Assembly: GCA_020638675.1 (NCBI GenBank)
Contig: JACKID010000001.1
Coordinates: 248,001-312,000 of the forward strand
Source of the DNA: Planctomycetota bacterium
GTDB lineage: Bacteria > Planctomycetota > UBA8742 > UBA2392
Direction of reading: 5' to 3'
Length of the DNA stretch: 64,000 nt
The notes below the pieces were generated by a model. That model had not been told where the DNA came from, did no database searches, and worked only from the letters and a program-made list of their open reading frames with translations. Shown one piece after another: positions 47,427-56,346 of this stretch. How positions within the stretch are numbered: the stretch's first letter is position 1; every line of letters begins with the position of its first letter. The position numbers and the translations under genes were made by a program.

Positions 47427-49367
47427 ATGGTTCGAGACAAGATCAAGGCCAAGAAATCAAAGCAGACCGAGGGGCTCGCCGCCTCCAAGGACAAGTCGCG
47501 CGACGTGCTCGCGCGTACCGGGCTTGGCGCGGGCGCGGAGCTGATTGACGGCGCAAGCAAGTTCCTCGCCGCGTACGGCAAGGTGCTCGGCCCGGCCGTC
47601 GCGGTGATCATCATCGCGTTCGGCGCCTACTACTTCTGGAACCGAAGCACCAAGGCCTCGGAGCAGGAGCTGCGCAACAAGATCGAGCAGGCCGCGCGCG
47701 TCGAGAAGCTCGATGAGCTGCCGGCCAAGATGGACGAGGTCATCGCCGAGACCGAAGAAGCCGAGATGCTGCAGGCGGACGCGCAGTACCGCTACGCCAT
47801 CCGCGCCTTCGAGCTGATGGACCGTCCGTACAAGATCGAGCAGCTCAAGCAGGTCGTCGGCATCATGCAGACCTACCTGGACAAGTACGCCGACGACGAG
47901 GCGCACCCGGCATGGGCCACGCGCGTCAAGGAGCTTCAGGCCTCGCTCAACTCGGATCTCGAGTTCCTGACCAGCGACAAGAACAAGCAGTTGCTGCCGT
48001 GGGACCACCACAGCAAGCCCGACAAGCCGGCCACCAAGGAAGTCGAGAACGAAAACCCGATCGTGGTGTTCGTGACCAGCGTCGGAAAGCTGCGTATCGA
48101 GCTGTATGAGAACGACGCCGGCAACGCCGTGAAGCACTTCGTCAGCCTTTGCGACGAGGGCTTCTTCGACCGCACCGAGTTCAGCGCGGAAGCGTTCAGC
48201 AACGCCTTCAACCCCAACGGGCCGTTCCGCGGCGCGACCATCATCGCCGCCGGCGACAAGGGCCGCCCGGTGGGCGTCGAGCTCGAGAAGCCGACGACTG
48301 CAAAGGAAGGCGACGACGTCGACCTCGTGACCGAGAAGAACCCGTACACCATCGACTACCAGGGCAGCAGCACCAGCAACTTCGCCGAGGGTTCCGTGGC
48401 GCTGATGCGCGACACCGACGACCCGATGCGCGCCCGCAGCGAGTTCTTCGTCGTGCTTGAGTCCAACGAGGCGCTCGACCAGAACTTTGACCCAATCGGG
48501 CGCGTGCTCGACGGCGAAGACGGGATGAAGATCGCCCGCCGCCTGCACGGCTCGGAGATTTTCTACACCTACGTCGAGCAGAAGCGCAAAGGCACCAAGT
48601 ACGTGCCGCGCGTCTACTACGACGGCTGGCCGGTCGCGACCGACAAGCGCAGCGAAGTGCCCGACCCGGTCCGTTTCAGCAAGCTGGACACGACGATCGA
48701 CAACACCGTGAACCCGCTGGTCGTGATCGAGCTCGAAAAGGGCGACATCGTGATCGAGCTGTTCGAAGACGTCTGCCCGAACACCGTGGCCAACCTGATC
48801 AACCTGATTGAGGAAGGCTTCTACAACCAGGAGTGCGAGTTCTACCGCGTTGAGGGCAGCGCCACCGACCTCGCCGAGATCTATGAGGGCGCGGGGCTGC
48901 GCATCATCCAGGGCGGTTTCGACCAGTCGAAGTCGCGCGACGGCTACGACTATGGAATCAAGAACGAAGCCGTGGACAACGAGAAGTACAAGGAGTTCTA
49001 CAACCTTGAAAACGGCGGCGTCGCCAACCGTCGCGGCACGATCGCCATGGCGCGTACCAGCGACCTGAACAGTGCCAGCACCGAAATCTTCATCAACCTG
49101 AAAGACTTCGACCAGTGGGACAATGAGAACAGCCCCTACTGCGCCTTCGGCGAAGTGCTTTACGGGCTTGACCTGGCGGCGCAGGTGAAGAAGGACGACA
49201 AGATCAAGTCGATGAAGGTGATCCGCAAGCGCGACCACAAGTACGTGCCGAGCGTGAAGTACAAGTCCGGCGACAACACCGGCGAATACATCGACAAGAA
49301 GCACGTCGACATCCCGCCCGCGAAGGAAGAAGACGACAAGAAGGGCCCCATCCTCGGCGGCGGATAG
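47427..49367 (+). CDS. Membrane-anchored peptidyl-prolyl isomerase with two cyclophilin domains
   Basis: 646 aa. Basic N-terminus, one transmembrane helix at ~52-70 (LGPAVAVIIIAFGAYYFW), a helical TPR-like region (~75-190), then two cyclophilin-like domains at ~210-400 and ~430-600 (PIVVFVTSVGKLRIELYEN; PLVVIELEKGDIVIELFED, with VANLINLIEEGFYNQ and NRRGTIAMART). The second keeps more of the cyclophilin core; some catalytic positions of the first look replaced, so it may be structural. Predicted to fold or chaperone secreted proteins. Ends at a strong terminator. Confidence 0.85.
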   Translation: MVRDKIKAKKSKQTEGLAASKDKSRDVLARTGLGAGAELIDGASKFLAAYGKVLGPAVAVIIIAFGAYYFWNRSTKASEQELRNKIEQAARVEKLDELPAKMDEVIAETEEAEMLQADAQYRYAIRAFELMDRPYKIEQLKQVVGIMQTYLDKYADDEAHPAWATRVKELQASLNSDLEFLTSDKNKQLLPWDHHSKPDKPATKEVENENPIVVFVTSVGKLRIELYENDAGNAVKHFVSLCDEGFFDRTEFSAEAFSNAFNPNGPFRGATIIAAGDKGRPVGVELEKPTTAKEGDDVDLVTEKNPYTIDYQGSSTSNFAEGSVALMRDTDDPMRARSEFFVVLESNEALDQNFDPIGRVLDGEDGMKIARRLHGSEIFYTYVEQKRKGTKYVPRVYYDGWPVATDKRSEVPDPVRFSKLDTTIDNTVNPLVVIELEKGDIVIELFEDVCPNTVANLINLIEEGFYNQECEFYRVEGSATDLAEIYEGAGLRIIQGGFDQSKSRDGYDYGIKNEAVDNEKYKEFYNLENGGVANRRGTIAMARTSDLNSASTEIFINLKDFDQWDNENSPYCAFGEVLYGLDLAAQVKKDDKIKSMKVIRKRDHKYVPSVKYKSGDNTGEYIDKKHVDIPPAKEEDDKKGPILGGG

Positions 49368-49383
49368 TCAAACCAGCACAACA

Positions 49384-49416
49384 AAAGCCCCCGGCAATCG
49401 CCGGGGGCTTTTCTTT
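49384..49416. terminator. Terminator between convergent genes
   Basis: AAAAGCCCCCGGC-AATC-GCCGGGGGCTTTT with TTCTTT on the plus side and TTTTGTT on the minus side; works in both directions by its look. Confidence 0.88.
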
Positions 49417-49433
49417 GAGTGTGCGTCTTCACT

Positions 49434-49892
49434 TCAGCCGTTGGACGCGGGCTTGTTGACCGGCCCGTTGTCGCTTGGGGCAGCTCCGAACTCCTCGCCC
49501 TTGGCGGCGTAGTCGAACTCGCCGGTTACCGCGTTCATGCGCACCTGCAGCGCGTCGCGGTCGGCCATGGGCGTGGCGATCAGCCAGCCCTGGATCAGCT
49601 TGCCCTCATCATTGAACTCGATCTTGTAGAAGCCGTAGCCGAGCTCGGAGTAGTCTTCGTTCGCCAGCGAGGCTTCTTTCAGCCCCACGTCTTCAAGGTG
49701 CGTGATCGACATCGGCACCTCCCCCTTTTCCTTGCGGTACTTGATCACCGCATCACGAATGCGCGTCAGGTTTTCCTCTGCGGGCTTGGCCTTCTCGCGC
49801 AGCGCGTCCTGCGCGTTGGCGACGTTCTCATTGCCGCCGCCGCAACCGGCCAGCAGGCACAACAGGGTCAGGAATAGGACGGCCGTTCGCAT
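49434..49892 (-). CDS. Hypothetical lipoprotein (pseudopilin-like segment)
   Basis: 152 aa. Lipobox L-L-A-G-C (Cys17). Residues ~30-60 (ENLTRIRDAVIKYRKEKGEV then PMSITHLEDVGL) resemble the helix-and-loop of type II secretion pseudopilins of the GspG kind, but there is no prepilin cleavage site, so this is a resemblance only. The C-terminus is a small beta-rich domain. GAGGGGAACGT precedes the ATG. Location: periplasmic membrane face. Confidence 0.75.
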   Translation of the reverse strand: MRTAVLFLTLLCLLAGCGGGNENVANAQDALREKAKPAEENLTRIRDAVIKYRKEKGEVPMSITHLEDVGLKEASLANEDYSELGYGFYKIEFNDEGKLIQGWLIATPMADRDALQVRMNAVTGEFDYAAKGEEFGAAPSDNGPVNKPASNG

Positions 49893-50030
49893 ACGTTCCC
49901 CTCGCCGGCTACTCTAAGTGCTGCAAGCGCGGCTGGAATACCCGAAATAACGTTTGGGAACGCTGAGAGTTCTCGGAAACAGGGTTAGGCGGGGCGGTTT
50001 CGCGAGACTATCGGACCGCAGGAGACTTTT

Positions 50031-50714
50031 CTGGCACTCGTTGAAGCAACCCGGCTCTGGCGCGAATACAAGCTCGGCGGCGAAATCGTCGAGGCGCTGC
50101 GCGGCATCGACCTGAGCATTGAGCCCGGCGAGTTCGTGGCGCTGCTCGGGCGTTCCGGCTCAGGCAAGTCCACGCTGCTCAACCTGCTGGGGGGGCTGGA
50201 TCGGCCATCGCGCGGAAGCATTCGCGTCAGCGGCACCGAGCTGGCCGAAATGTCCAAGCGCGAGCTGAGCCTGTATCGCCGCACCACGGTCGGCTTCATC
50301 TTCCAGAGCTTCAACCTCGTGACCTCGCTGCGAGCGTGGGAGAATGTCTCGCTGCCGCTGATCTTCCAGGGCATCGGGCGCTTTGAACGCAAAAAGCGCG
50401 CGCACGAGTTGCTTGAACGCGTCGGGCTCGACAAGCGCGCCGGCCACATGCCCAGCGAAATGTCCGGCGGCGAGCAGCAGCGCGTTGCCATCGCGCGCGC
50501 CTTGGTGAACGACCCGAAACTGATGCTGTGCGACGAGCCCACGGGCAACCTCGACACCGCAACCAGCGACCAGATTATGCAGATCCTCGCCGAGTCGCAC
50601 CGCGGCGGCACCACGCTCGTCATGGTCACGCACGACCCCGAACTCGCGGAAAAACACACCCAGCGAACACTCCGCATGGCCGACGGCCAGTTCGTCGCCG
50701 AGGTGCCGGCATGA
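50031..50714 (+). CDS. ABC transporter ATPase, LolD/MacB type (CTG start)
   Basis: 227 aa from CTG 50031 with AGGAG 6 nt upstream; no ATG, GTG or TTG occurs in frame between the upstream stop at 49986 and GTG 50136, and starting there would remove the conserved N-terminal strand (LALVEATRLWREYKLGGE). Walker A GRSGSGKST (40-48), signature MSGGEQQRVAIARAL, Walker B LMLCDEPTGNLD, all typical of macrolide/lipoprotein-type exporters. Its TGA overlaps an ATG (ATGA) that once probably began the permease gene; the present permease starts 125 bp further on after a short-word element. Confidence 0.85.
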   Translation: MALVEATRLWREYKLGGEIVEALRGIDLSIEPGEFVALLGRSGSGKSTLLNLLGGLDRPSRGSIRVSGTELAEMSKRELSLYRRTTVGFIFQSFNLVTSLRAWENVSLPLIFQGIGRFERKKRAHELLERVGLDKRAGHMPSEMSGGEQQRVAIARALVNDPKLMLCDEPTGNLDTATSDQIMQILAESHRGGTTLVMVTHDPELAEKHTQRTLRMADGQFVAEVPA

Positions 50715-50720
50715 AGGGCA
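50698..50720. repeat. Left copy of duplicated ATPase/permease junction
   Basis: CCGAGGTGCCGGCATGAAG plus GGCA, covering the ATPase 3' end. A 22-bp copy with one base missing and one substitution recurs at 50824-50845, so the two look like a target-site duplication. Confidence 0.75.
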
Positions 50721-50726
50721 ACGGCT

Positions 50727-50804
50727 TGAACCACGAATCTTCTCGAATCTACACGAATCCGCCCGTCCTTGATTCGTGGCGATTCGTGAAGATTCGTGGT
50801 TTGC
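50727..50804. repeat. Inverted short-word element (CACGAATCT / AGATTCGTG) inside an ABC operon
   Basis: Left arm 50727-50760 (TTGAACCACGAATC, TTCTCGAATCTAC, ACGAATCC) and right arm 50769-50804 (TTGATTCGTGG, CGATTCGTGAAGATTC, GTGGTTT). The arms are close reverse complements and enclose an 8-bp loop. Confidence 0.82.
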
Positions 50805-50823
50805 CTCAGCAGTGCCACACTCA

Positions 50824-50845
50824 CCGAGGTGCCGCATGAAAGGCA
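50824..50845. repeat. Right copy of duplicated ATPase/permease junction
   Basis: CCGAGGTGCCGCATGAAA plus GGCA. It supplies the ribosome-binding site (GAGG) and start codon now used by the permease. Confidence 0.75.
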
Positions 50846-52320
50846 TTCTTGGGCTCGCGTTCGAAGGCCTGCTGCGCAAGAAGGGGCGCAACCTGCTGAC
50901 CATGTCGGGCGTGCTGATCGGCGTGTTCGCGCTGACGATGATCGTCAGCCTCGGCGAAGGCCTTGCACACGCGGTGACCGACACCGTTTCCGGCCAGGAC
51001 AACCTGCGCCAGGTCGGCGTCACCGGCGGCTTCGGCATCGAGCTTTCCAACGACCCGTTCAGCGTCACCATCGAAGGCGAGATGGATGACGCGCGCCGCG
51101 ACCGCCTGCGCCGCGCGGCCGTGAACCGCCGCCAGATCCGCCAGTGGTACGGGCGCCGCGTCACGCAGATCAACGAAGAGACAATGGGCGAGCTGGCGAA
51201 GATCCCGCACGTTGACAGCATCTCGCCGGTCATCGTCGAGCGCTACGAGCTGAAGGTCGGCGAGTTCGAAAGCGATCCCAAGCTCAGCTTCGGCGTGGAT
51301 GTCGCCAACCACCGCTACGACAACCGCATCATCGCCGGAAGCTACTTCAGCGCGCCGGACGCGGGCGAAGTGATCCTGCACGAGTACCTGCTGTACAAGT
51401 GGGGGCTGATCGACAGCGACGACTACTCAAAGGTGCTCGGCAAGAAGATCACTTTGAAAAGCATCGTGAACGAGCAGGATGCCCAGCCGGCCGCGCCGCC
51501 GCAGATGCAGGGCTTTCTCGAGTCGCTGACGCCCGAGGAGCGCGAGGCGGCGATGAAGCTGCTGCCGAAGCTGATGGGCATGGCGCAGCAGACACGCAAG
51601 CCCGTCGAGCGCGAGTTCACCGTCGTCGGAGTCATGCGCGAAACCCAGCCCGGCGACGCGCTGAACATCATCGAGGACGGGCAGAGTGTGCAGGCCGACG
51701 TCTTCCTGCCGCTTGAGACAGCCCGCGCGATGTTCGAGGAAAGCGCCGTCAACGCGCAGCTCGGCTACCCGGCCGCGGTGGTGATCGTCGACTCGCCGGA
51801 CAACGCGCCCGAGGTCGAGCAGGCCGTGCGCGACAAAGGTTTCACGGGCTTCAGCGTGGCGAGTGTTTTGAAACAAGTCGAGACGATGCTGACGGTGATT
51901 ACGGTGATCATCGCGTTCCTGACCGGCATCGCGCTGATCGTCAGCACGCTCGGCATCGTGAACACCATGATCACCAGCGTGCTCGAGCGCACCCGCGAGA
52001 TCGGCATTTTCAAGGCGGTCGGCGCGACGAACGGCCAGGTGATGGCAGTGTTCCTGACCGAGTCGGCCATGATCGGGCTGATCGGCGGGCTGATGGGGCT
52101 CGGTATCGCGGTGCTGGCGATGATCCCGGGCGATGCCATCGGCGGCGCAATGATCGCCGAGCGCGCCGCCATTCCGTACCAGGGCAACGTGTTCGTCCTG
52201 CCCCTGTGGCTCGCGATTGCAGGCCCGGCACTAGGCGCCGTCACGGCCGTGCTCGCCGCCATCATCCCCGCCAGACGCGCCGCCCGCATTGATCCAGTGA
52301 AGGCCCTGAGACACGACTAA
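50836..52320 (+). CDS. ABC transporter permease, MacB/FtsX type
   Basis: 494 aa. One transmembrane helix near the N-terminus (~22-45, LLTMSGVLIGVFALTMIVSL), a ~280-residue extracytoplasmic MacB-PCD-like domain, and three C-terminal helices with the FtsX signature (IVSTLGIVNTMITSVLERTR, EIGIFKAVGATNGQVMAVF), as in MacB/LolC permeases. ATG 50836 has GAGG at 7 nt. Works with the ATPase 121 bp upstream, from which it is separated by an inserted short-word element. Cargo unknown. Converges with the next gene across a hairpin array. Confidence 0.9.
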   Translation: MKGILGLAFEGLLRKKGRNLLTMSGVLIGVFALTMIVSLGEGLAHAVTDTVSGQDNLRQVGVTGGFGIELSNDPFSVTIEGEMDDARRDRLRRAAVNRRQIRQWYGRRVTQINEETMGELAKIPHVDSISPVIVERYELKVGEFESDPKLSFGVDVANHRYDNRIIAGSYFSAPDAGEVILHEYLLYKWGLIDSDDYSKVLGKKITLKSIVNEQDAQPAAPPQMQGFLESLTPEEREAAMKLLPKLMGMAQQTRKPVEREFTVVGVMRETQPGDALNIIEDGQSVQADVFLPLETARAMFEESAVNAQLGYPAAVVIVDSPDNAPEVEQAVRDKGFTGFSVASVLKQVETMLTVITVIIAFLTGIALIVSTLGIVNTMITSVLERTREIGIFKAVGATNGQVMAVFLTESAMIGLIGGLMGLGIAVLAMIPGDAIGGAMIAERAAIPYQGNVFVLPLWLAIAGPALGAVTAVLAAIIPARRAARIDPVKALRHD

Positions 52321-52404
52321 AGTGGCATGCGCGTCCCGACTTCGCCAAGGCTTCGTCGGACCGGCCCGCGCATGGCCGGCCATCGGCGAGACGCCGATGC
52401 CACT
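52321..52404. repeat. Multi-hairpin array at convergent junction (copy 3)
   Basis: Bounded by AGTGGCAT and ATGCCACT (inverted), with inner hairpins CCGGCC-CGCGCAT-GGCCGG and CATCGGCG-AGA-CGCCGATG. The GTGGCATGCGC and GCCGATGCCAC ends echo copies 1 and 2. It overlaps the stop codon of the downstream minus-strand gene by one base. Confidence 0.7.
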
Positions 52405-54149
52405 TACTTCTCCAGCTTCGCCGACGCTTCCTGCATGCGTTTGTAGATCTCTGCGGCGGTCGGCGCGGCGGCATCCTTCGGGCGTGTGGGTCGCTCGTCG
52501 ACCGGCAGGAACTCACTGCCGCCGTTGTAGATATCGTCCAGCAAGTCCGCGGCGCGACCCTCCGCATAGTAGTAGAGCCCATCAGTCTCAAAAGCATCCA
52601 GCTTGGTTGTCACCGGCATGGCGCGGGGGTTGGACGCCATCTCGCGAGCTAGCTCTGACGCCCATGCGGTGGCGGTTTCGTCGGTCCTCCGACCCCTGGT
52701 GTAGGGGTTCTTCGCAAGCTTCTGTTCGATGCGGAGCGCAAGGATTCGCAGGTCCCAAGTCGTGCAGTCGCGGACTTCGGCGCAAGCTCTCCAGAGCCGC
52801 TCCAGAATTGAATCCCGTAATTTGTATGAACTGAACCCGGTCATGTCCCCGGGATCAGCGATTGCGAGCGCGCAAACCAGTTGCGCTCCGAAGAGCCGCG
52901 TCGGCGGGTAGCTTGAACCCAGCGCCCGATAGCTCAACGCGACGAGTTGGTCCGTGGTGTAGACCTCCAACAGACGATCTTCCGCCGTCTTGCGGTCAAT
53001 GAACGCGCGGCATACAGGCATCCTTTCTGGAGTAGCCTCCAGTGCATCCATTAGCAGGAGCTTCGCTCGCCGAGCGTTCGGCGAAGCAGCACGACCGGCT
53101 TCGCGCAGGGCGAACAGCGCCCACACCTGTTTGTCCAACGCATCTTCCGGAGGCCCGTCATCCAGACGCCAGCCGGCGATTGCATTGCTGCGCAGGCGTT
53201 CCGCGGCATCGCGTGCCCGCGGCTCTTTCAGCTTCTTAAGCCACTCCCAATCCGGGGTGGTGAGCGAAGTCCATCCACAGGCAAGGTCTTCGTCAATGTG
53301 GACCCAGCGACCGGCCGTAATGTCGGCCTTGAGCAAACTCGCACGCCGGTCCCAGTGGGCCGCGTGGATCAACATGTCGAGTTCGGACTCGCTGCTGAGT
53401 CGCCTGCGCCGCCAGATGTCAGCAAATACGTCCGTTTGTACTTTGGGCTGCCTGCGGTTGGACAGGTTGTCCAGTGCAAGTCGCGCGGAGGTCGATTCGG
53501 GATTCCCGGCGAGAAGGGTGCGCAAGACCGCTTCAGTGTCATCGGCCAGCAGGGCCTGAATGTAGGGCCACCATGCGGGTTCGGGCTTGATCGGCGGCAG
53601 CTCGGGCAGCATGGCTTTGAAGCGACGCACGATCCATCTGTCCAATGGGCTACCGCCGGCTTGCGCGACGTTGTTCACGAAGGCCAGCCAGGCCTTGCCG
53701 ATGAGATTGCGATCCCGCTCCAACTCTTCGATTGCATTGAAAAGGACCTCGCAAATGCTTGAGCTCGATGTGATGCCGCCGCTGCCGGTTCCGAACTGCC
53801 CACGACGAAGGACGAGTTTTTCGAGCAACCCCGGCAGGATGGCGGGCTTGAGTTGCTGGATTCCTTCGATGCCGTACGCGACGGCCACGTCGTTGGACGA
53901 ATCCGTCAGTAGCTCGAAGTTGTGAACGTCGCGCTGTCGGACCAGGCGCTCGAACGCATACGCAGCCCGTGGCATGTCGCCGGCGACTCCGATGGCGCCC
54001 GTCGCAAAGAAGCTGGAGTCGAGTATCCACCGGGCTTCCGCGGCCGTGGCGTCGTCGAACTTGGCCAACAAGGCGGCGTTATCCAGCACCTGTGCCGGGC
54101 AATAGGGCGTAGCAAACACGAGCAGTAGCAAGAAGGCAGTCCACTTCAT
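52404..54149 (-). CDS. Secreted hypothetical protein
   Basis: 581 aa. Signal peptide (MKWTAFLLLLVFATPYCPAQ). The mature chain is Ala/Leu/Arg-rich and helical, with repeat-like spacing (HEAT/armadillo-like to the eye: LLEKLVLRRGQF, ALLADDTEAVLRTLL, LLLMDALEATPERMP). No catalytic motif found. It lacks an obvious ribosome-binding site and its codon use is slightly more AT-rich than the ABC genes around it. Stands alone. Function unknown. Confidence 0.75.
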   Translation of the reverse strand: MKWTAFLLLLVFATPYCPAQVLDNAALLAKFDDATAAEARWILDSSFFATGAIGVAGDMPRAAYAFERLVRQRDVHNFELLTDSSNDVAVAYGIEGIQQLKPAILPGLLEKLVLRRGQFGTGSGGITSSSSICEVLFNAIEELERDRNLIGKAWLAFVNNVAQAGGSPLDRWIVRRFKAMLPELPPIKPEPAWWPYIQALLADDTEAVLRTLLAGNPESTSARLALDNLSNRRQPKVQTDVFADIWRRRRLSSESELDMLIHAAHWDRRASLLKADITAGRWVHIDEDLACGWTSLTTPDWEWLKKLKEPRARDAAERLRSNAIAGWRLDDGPPEDALDKQVWALFALREAGRAASPNARRAKLLLMDALEATPERMPVCRAFIDRKTAEDRLLEVYTTDQLVALSYRALGSSYPPTRLFGAQLVCALAIADPGDMTGFSSYKLRDSILERLWRACAEVRDCTTWDLRILALRIEQKLAKNPYTRGRRTDETATAWASELAREMASNPRAMPVTTKLDAFETDGLYYYAEGRAADLLDDIYNGGSEFLPVDERPTRPKDAAAPTAAEIYKRMQEASAKLEK

Positions 54150-54256
54150 GGCGGGTCGCTCAGGGGCTTCCCCGGGGTTGAATCATTGTAGCGGAGGATT
54201 TACTAAGTGCATGCAGGCTCTGTGTTCTCTGTTGCGTTTGCTGTTGAATAGGGACC

Positions 54257-55207
54257 ATGGAATTCGCGCTGGAAACGGATGGGCTGTCGAAGGTCTACAA
54301 GAGCCTTCGCGGGCGGGTGCGGGCCCTTGAGCCGCTCGACCTGAAAGTGCCGCCCGGCAAGGTCTTTGGCCTGCTTGGCAGCAACGGCGCGGGCAAATCC
54401 ACTTTCGTCAAAACCGTCCTCAACATCTGCAAACCCACCACCGGGCGCGCGCGCATCCTGGGCGTGGACAGTCGCAACCCGGCCGCGCGCAAGCAGGTGG
54501 GCTACCTGCCCGAAGGCACTGCGTTTCCCACTTACCTCACCGGGCGCGGCGTGTGCGAGTACTTCGGCAAGCTGATGGGTTTAACAGGCCAGCGCCTGAA
54601 GGACGAAGTCCACAACAAGCTCAAGATCGTCGGGATGAGCGACTGGGCCGACAAGAAGTGCACCAAATACTCCAAGGGCATGAAGCAGCGCGTGGGGCTG
54701 GCGCAGGCCATGCTCGGCGAGCCGCGGCTGATCATCCTGGACGAGCCCACCGACGGCGTCGACCCGCAAGGGCGCCACGAAATCCGCGACGTGATCGCCA
54801 AGCTGGCCAAAGACGGCGTCACGATCTTCCTGAACTCGCACCTGCTGGCCGAAGTCGAGGCCGTGTGCGACGACATCGCCATCATGTACCGCGGGCGCAT
54901 GCTCGAGACAGGCCCAGTGGCGACGCTGACCGAGCGCATGTCGATGCGCGACGGGCGCATGCAGTTGCGTTTCCGTACCGGCGATCTGCCGTCGAGCCTG
55001 CCGGCTGCGCTGGCCGACGCCAACCCGATCGAGGGCGGCTTCAACATCAGCGTCAGCGACCGCGAACAGATCCCGGCCCTGATCGACGAGCTGCGGAACG
55101 CGGGCATCAAGATCTATGAGGTCGAGCAGTACCACGCGAGCCTCGAGGAAGCCTTCCTGCAGATCATGGACGACGGCGAGCACAAAGGCGTGGGAGGGCA
55201 GCAATGA
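54257..55207 (+). CDS. ABC transporter ATPase (ABC-2 type exporter)
   Basis: 316 aa. Walker A GSNGAGKST (~41-49), Q-loop region VGYLPEGTAFP, a degenerate signature YSKGMKQRVGLAQAM, Walker B LIILDEPTDGVDP, H-loop NSHLL. A C-terminal ~90-residue extension follows the nucleotide domain, as in CcmA/NatA-like exporters. Overlaps the permease gene by 4 bp (ATGA), so they are translationally coupled. Substrate unknown. Confidence 0.92.
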   Translation: MEFALETDGLSKVYKSLRGRVRALEPLDLKVPPGKVFGLLGSNGAGKSTFVKTVLNICKPTTGRARILGVDSRNPAARKQVGYLPEGTAFPTYLTGRGVCEYFGKLMGLTGQRLKDEVHNKLKIVGMSDWADKKCTKYSKGMKQRVGLAQAMLGEPRLIILDEPTDGVDPQGRHEIRDVIAKLAKDGVTIFLNSHLLAEVEAVCDDIAIMYRGRMLETGPVATLTERMSMRDGRMQLRFRTGDLPSSLPAALADANPIEGGFNISVSDREQIPALIDELRNAGIKIYEVEQYHASLEEAFLQIMDDGEHKGVGGQQ

Positions 55208-56346
55208 CCGCCTTCTGGGCCATCGTCCACGACACCTGGCGTCAGAGCAAACACCAGTGGGTGATGCTGCTGCTGATCGGCGCGGTGGCGCTGATCGTAC
55301 CGTCGTCGATCATCTTCCCGGAGGTGCGCACCGCGCCCGACGGCAGCGAATTCCTCGGCACCGTGTTCCAGAAAGACACCGCGCAGACCGGCATGGAAGC
55401 CGGCTGGGAAGGCCTTTACGCGGACGCCCTGCGCGACGAGCTGGGCTACGACGACGAGATCAGCAAGAAGAGCGATGAGCTGAACAAGCTGCTCGATCAG
55501 CACCAGGACGTCGACTATGAGGTCAAGCGCCTGCAGGCGACCGAGCCGGGCAGCCCCGACCTGAAGGCGCTGATCGAGAAGCGCCGCGAGCTCGAGCAGG
55601 AGCGCGACCGCCGCCAGCACGACCTGTTTAACCTGCGCCAGTACGTGCGCGACGAAGTCAACCGCATCACCGCCGAGCGCACGGCCGACACCTCCAAGAT
55701 GCAAAAGGGCGTCGAGTACTGGTTGTCGAGCATGGCGACGTTCCTGTTCCAGATCACGCTGTTCATCTACCTGTTCGTGTGTGCGGGCTTCGTGCCGGAG
55801 ATGATCCGTGCGGGAAGCATCGACCTGGTGCTCAGCAAGCCGATCCGCCGCTGGCACATTTACTACGGCAAATACGTCGGCGGGCTGCTGCTGTACGCCG
55901 TGACGTTGCTGGCCGCATACATCGTCATGTTCGTGGGTGTCGGGCTGCGCACGGGCATCTGGCACTGGAAGTTCTTCGGCGGGTTGCCGATGACGCTGTT
56001 CAGCGCGGCGCTGTTGTTCTCGATCATCGCGTGGGTCGGGCTGTGGACGCGCAGCACACTGATGTCCGCGATTCTCGGGCTGGTCTATTACGTGATCGTC
56101 GATACGGCGATCGGCTACCTCGGCGACTTGGGCGGTGCGCCATTTATCGCCGACATCCCGGCCGTGAAGGAGATCGCCGAGGTCACGAAGTTCATCTTCC
56201 CAAGCTTCGTCTGGCTGCGCGAATCGGCCGAAGCGGCCGTGCTGAGTGTGTACGTGTTCCCCTGGAAGCACCTGATCGTGGGCGTGGTGTGGCTCGTGAT
56301 CTGCCTCGGCACGTCCTACAACCGCTTCCGAATTAACGACTACTAG
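55204..56346 (+). CDS. ABC-2 type permease with periplasmic coiled-coil insertion
   Basis: 380 aa. First transmembrane helix at ~18-38. A ~130-residue hydrophilic insertion follows with a strong coiled coil (residues ~85-160: DELNKLLDQHQDVDYEVKRL and LEQERDRRQHDLFNLRQYV). Five hydrophobic segments then run to the C-terminus. The extracytoplasmic coiled coil between helix 1 and 2 is larger than in ordinary ABC-2 permeases and may bind a partner (inference). Coupled to the ATPase by an ATGA overlap. Its TAG stop lies inside a 26-bp inverted repeat. Confidence 0.88.
   Translation: MTAFWAIVHDTWRQSKHQWVMLLLIGAVALIVPSSIIFPEVRTAPDGSEFLGTVFQKDTAQTGMEAGWEGLYADALRDELGYDDEISKKSDELNKLLDQHQDVDYEVKRLQATEPGSPDLKALIEKRRELEQERDRRQHDLFNLRQYVRDEVNRITAERTADTSKMQKGVEYWLSSMATFLFQITLFIYLFVCAGFVPEMIRAGSIDLVLSKPIRRWHIYYGKYVGGLLLYAVTLLAAYIVMFVGVGLRTGIWHWKFFGGLPMTLFSAALLFSIIAWVGLWTRSTLMSAILGLVYYVIVDTAIGYLGDLGGAPFIADIPAVKEIAEVTKFIFPSFVWLRESAEAAVLSVYVFPWKHLIVGVVWLVICLGTSYNRFRINDY

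Noticed and set aside
49434..49892. Type II secretion pseudopilin
   Set aside because: It has a lipobox instead of a prepilin peptidase site; only a short segment resembles GspG.
50136..50714. Shorter ABC ATPase starting at GTG 50136
   Set aside because: It would lack the first beta strands of the nucleotide-binding fold; the upstream CTG has a proper ribosome-binding site.
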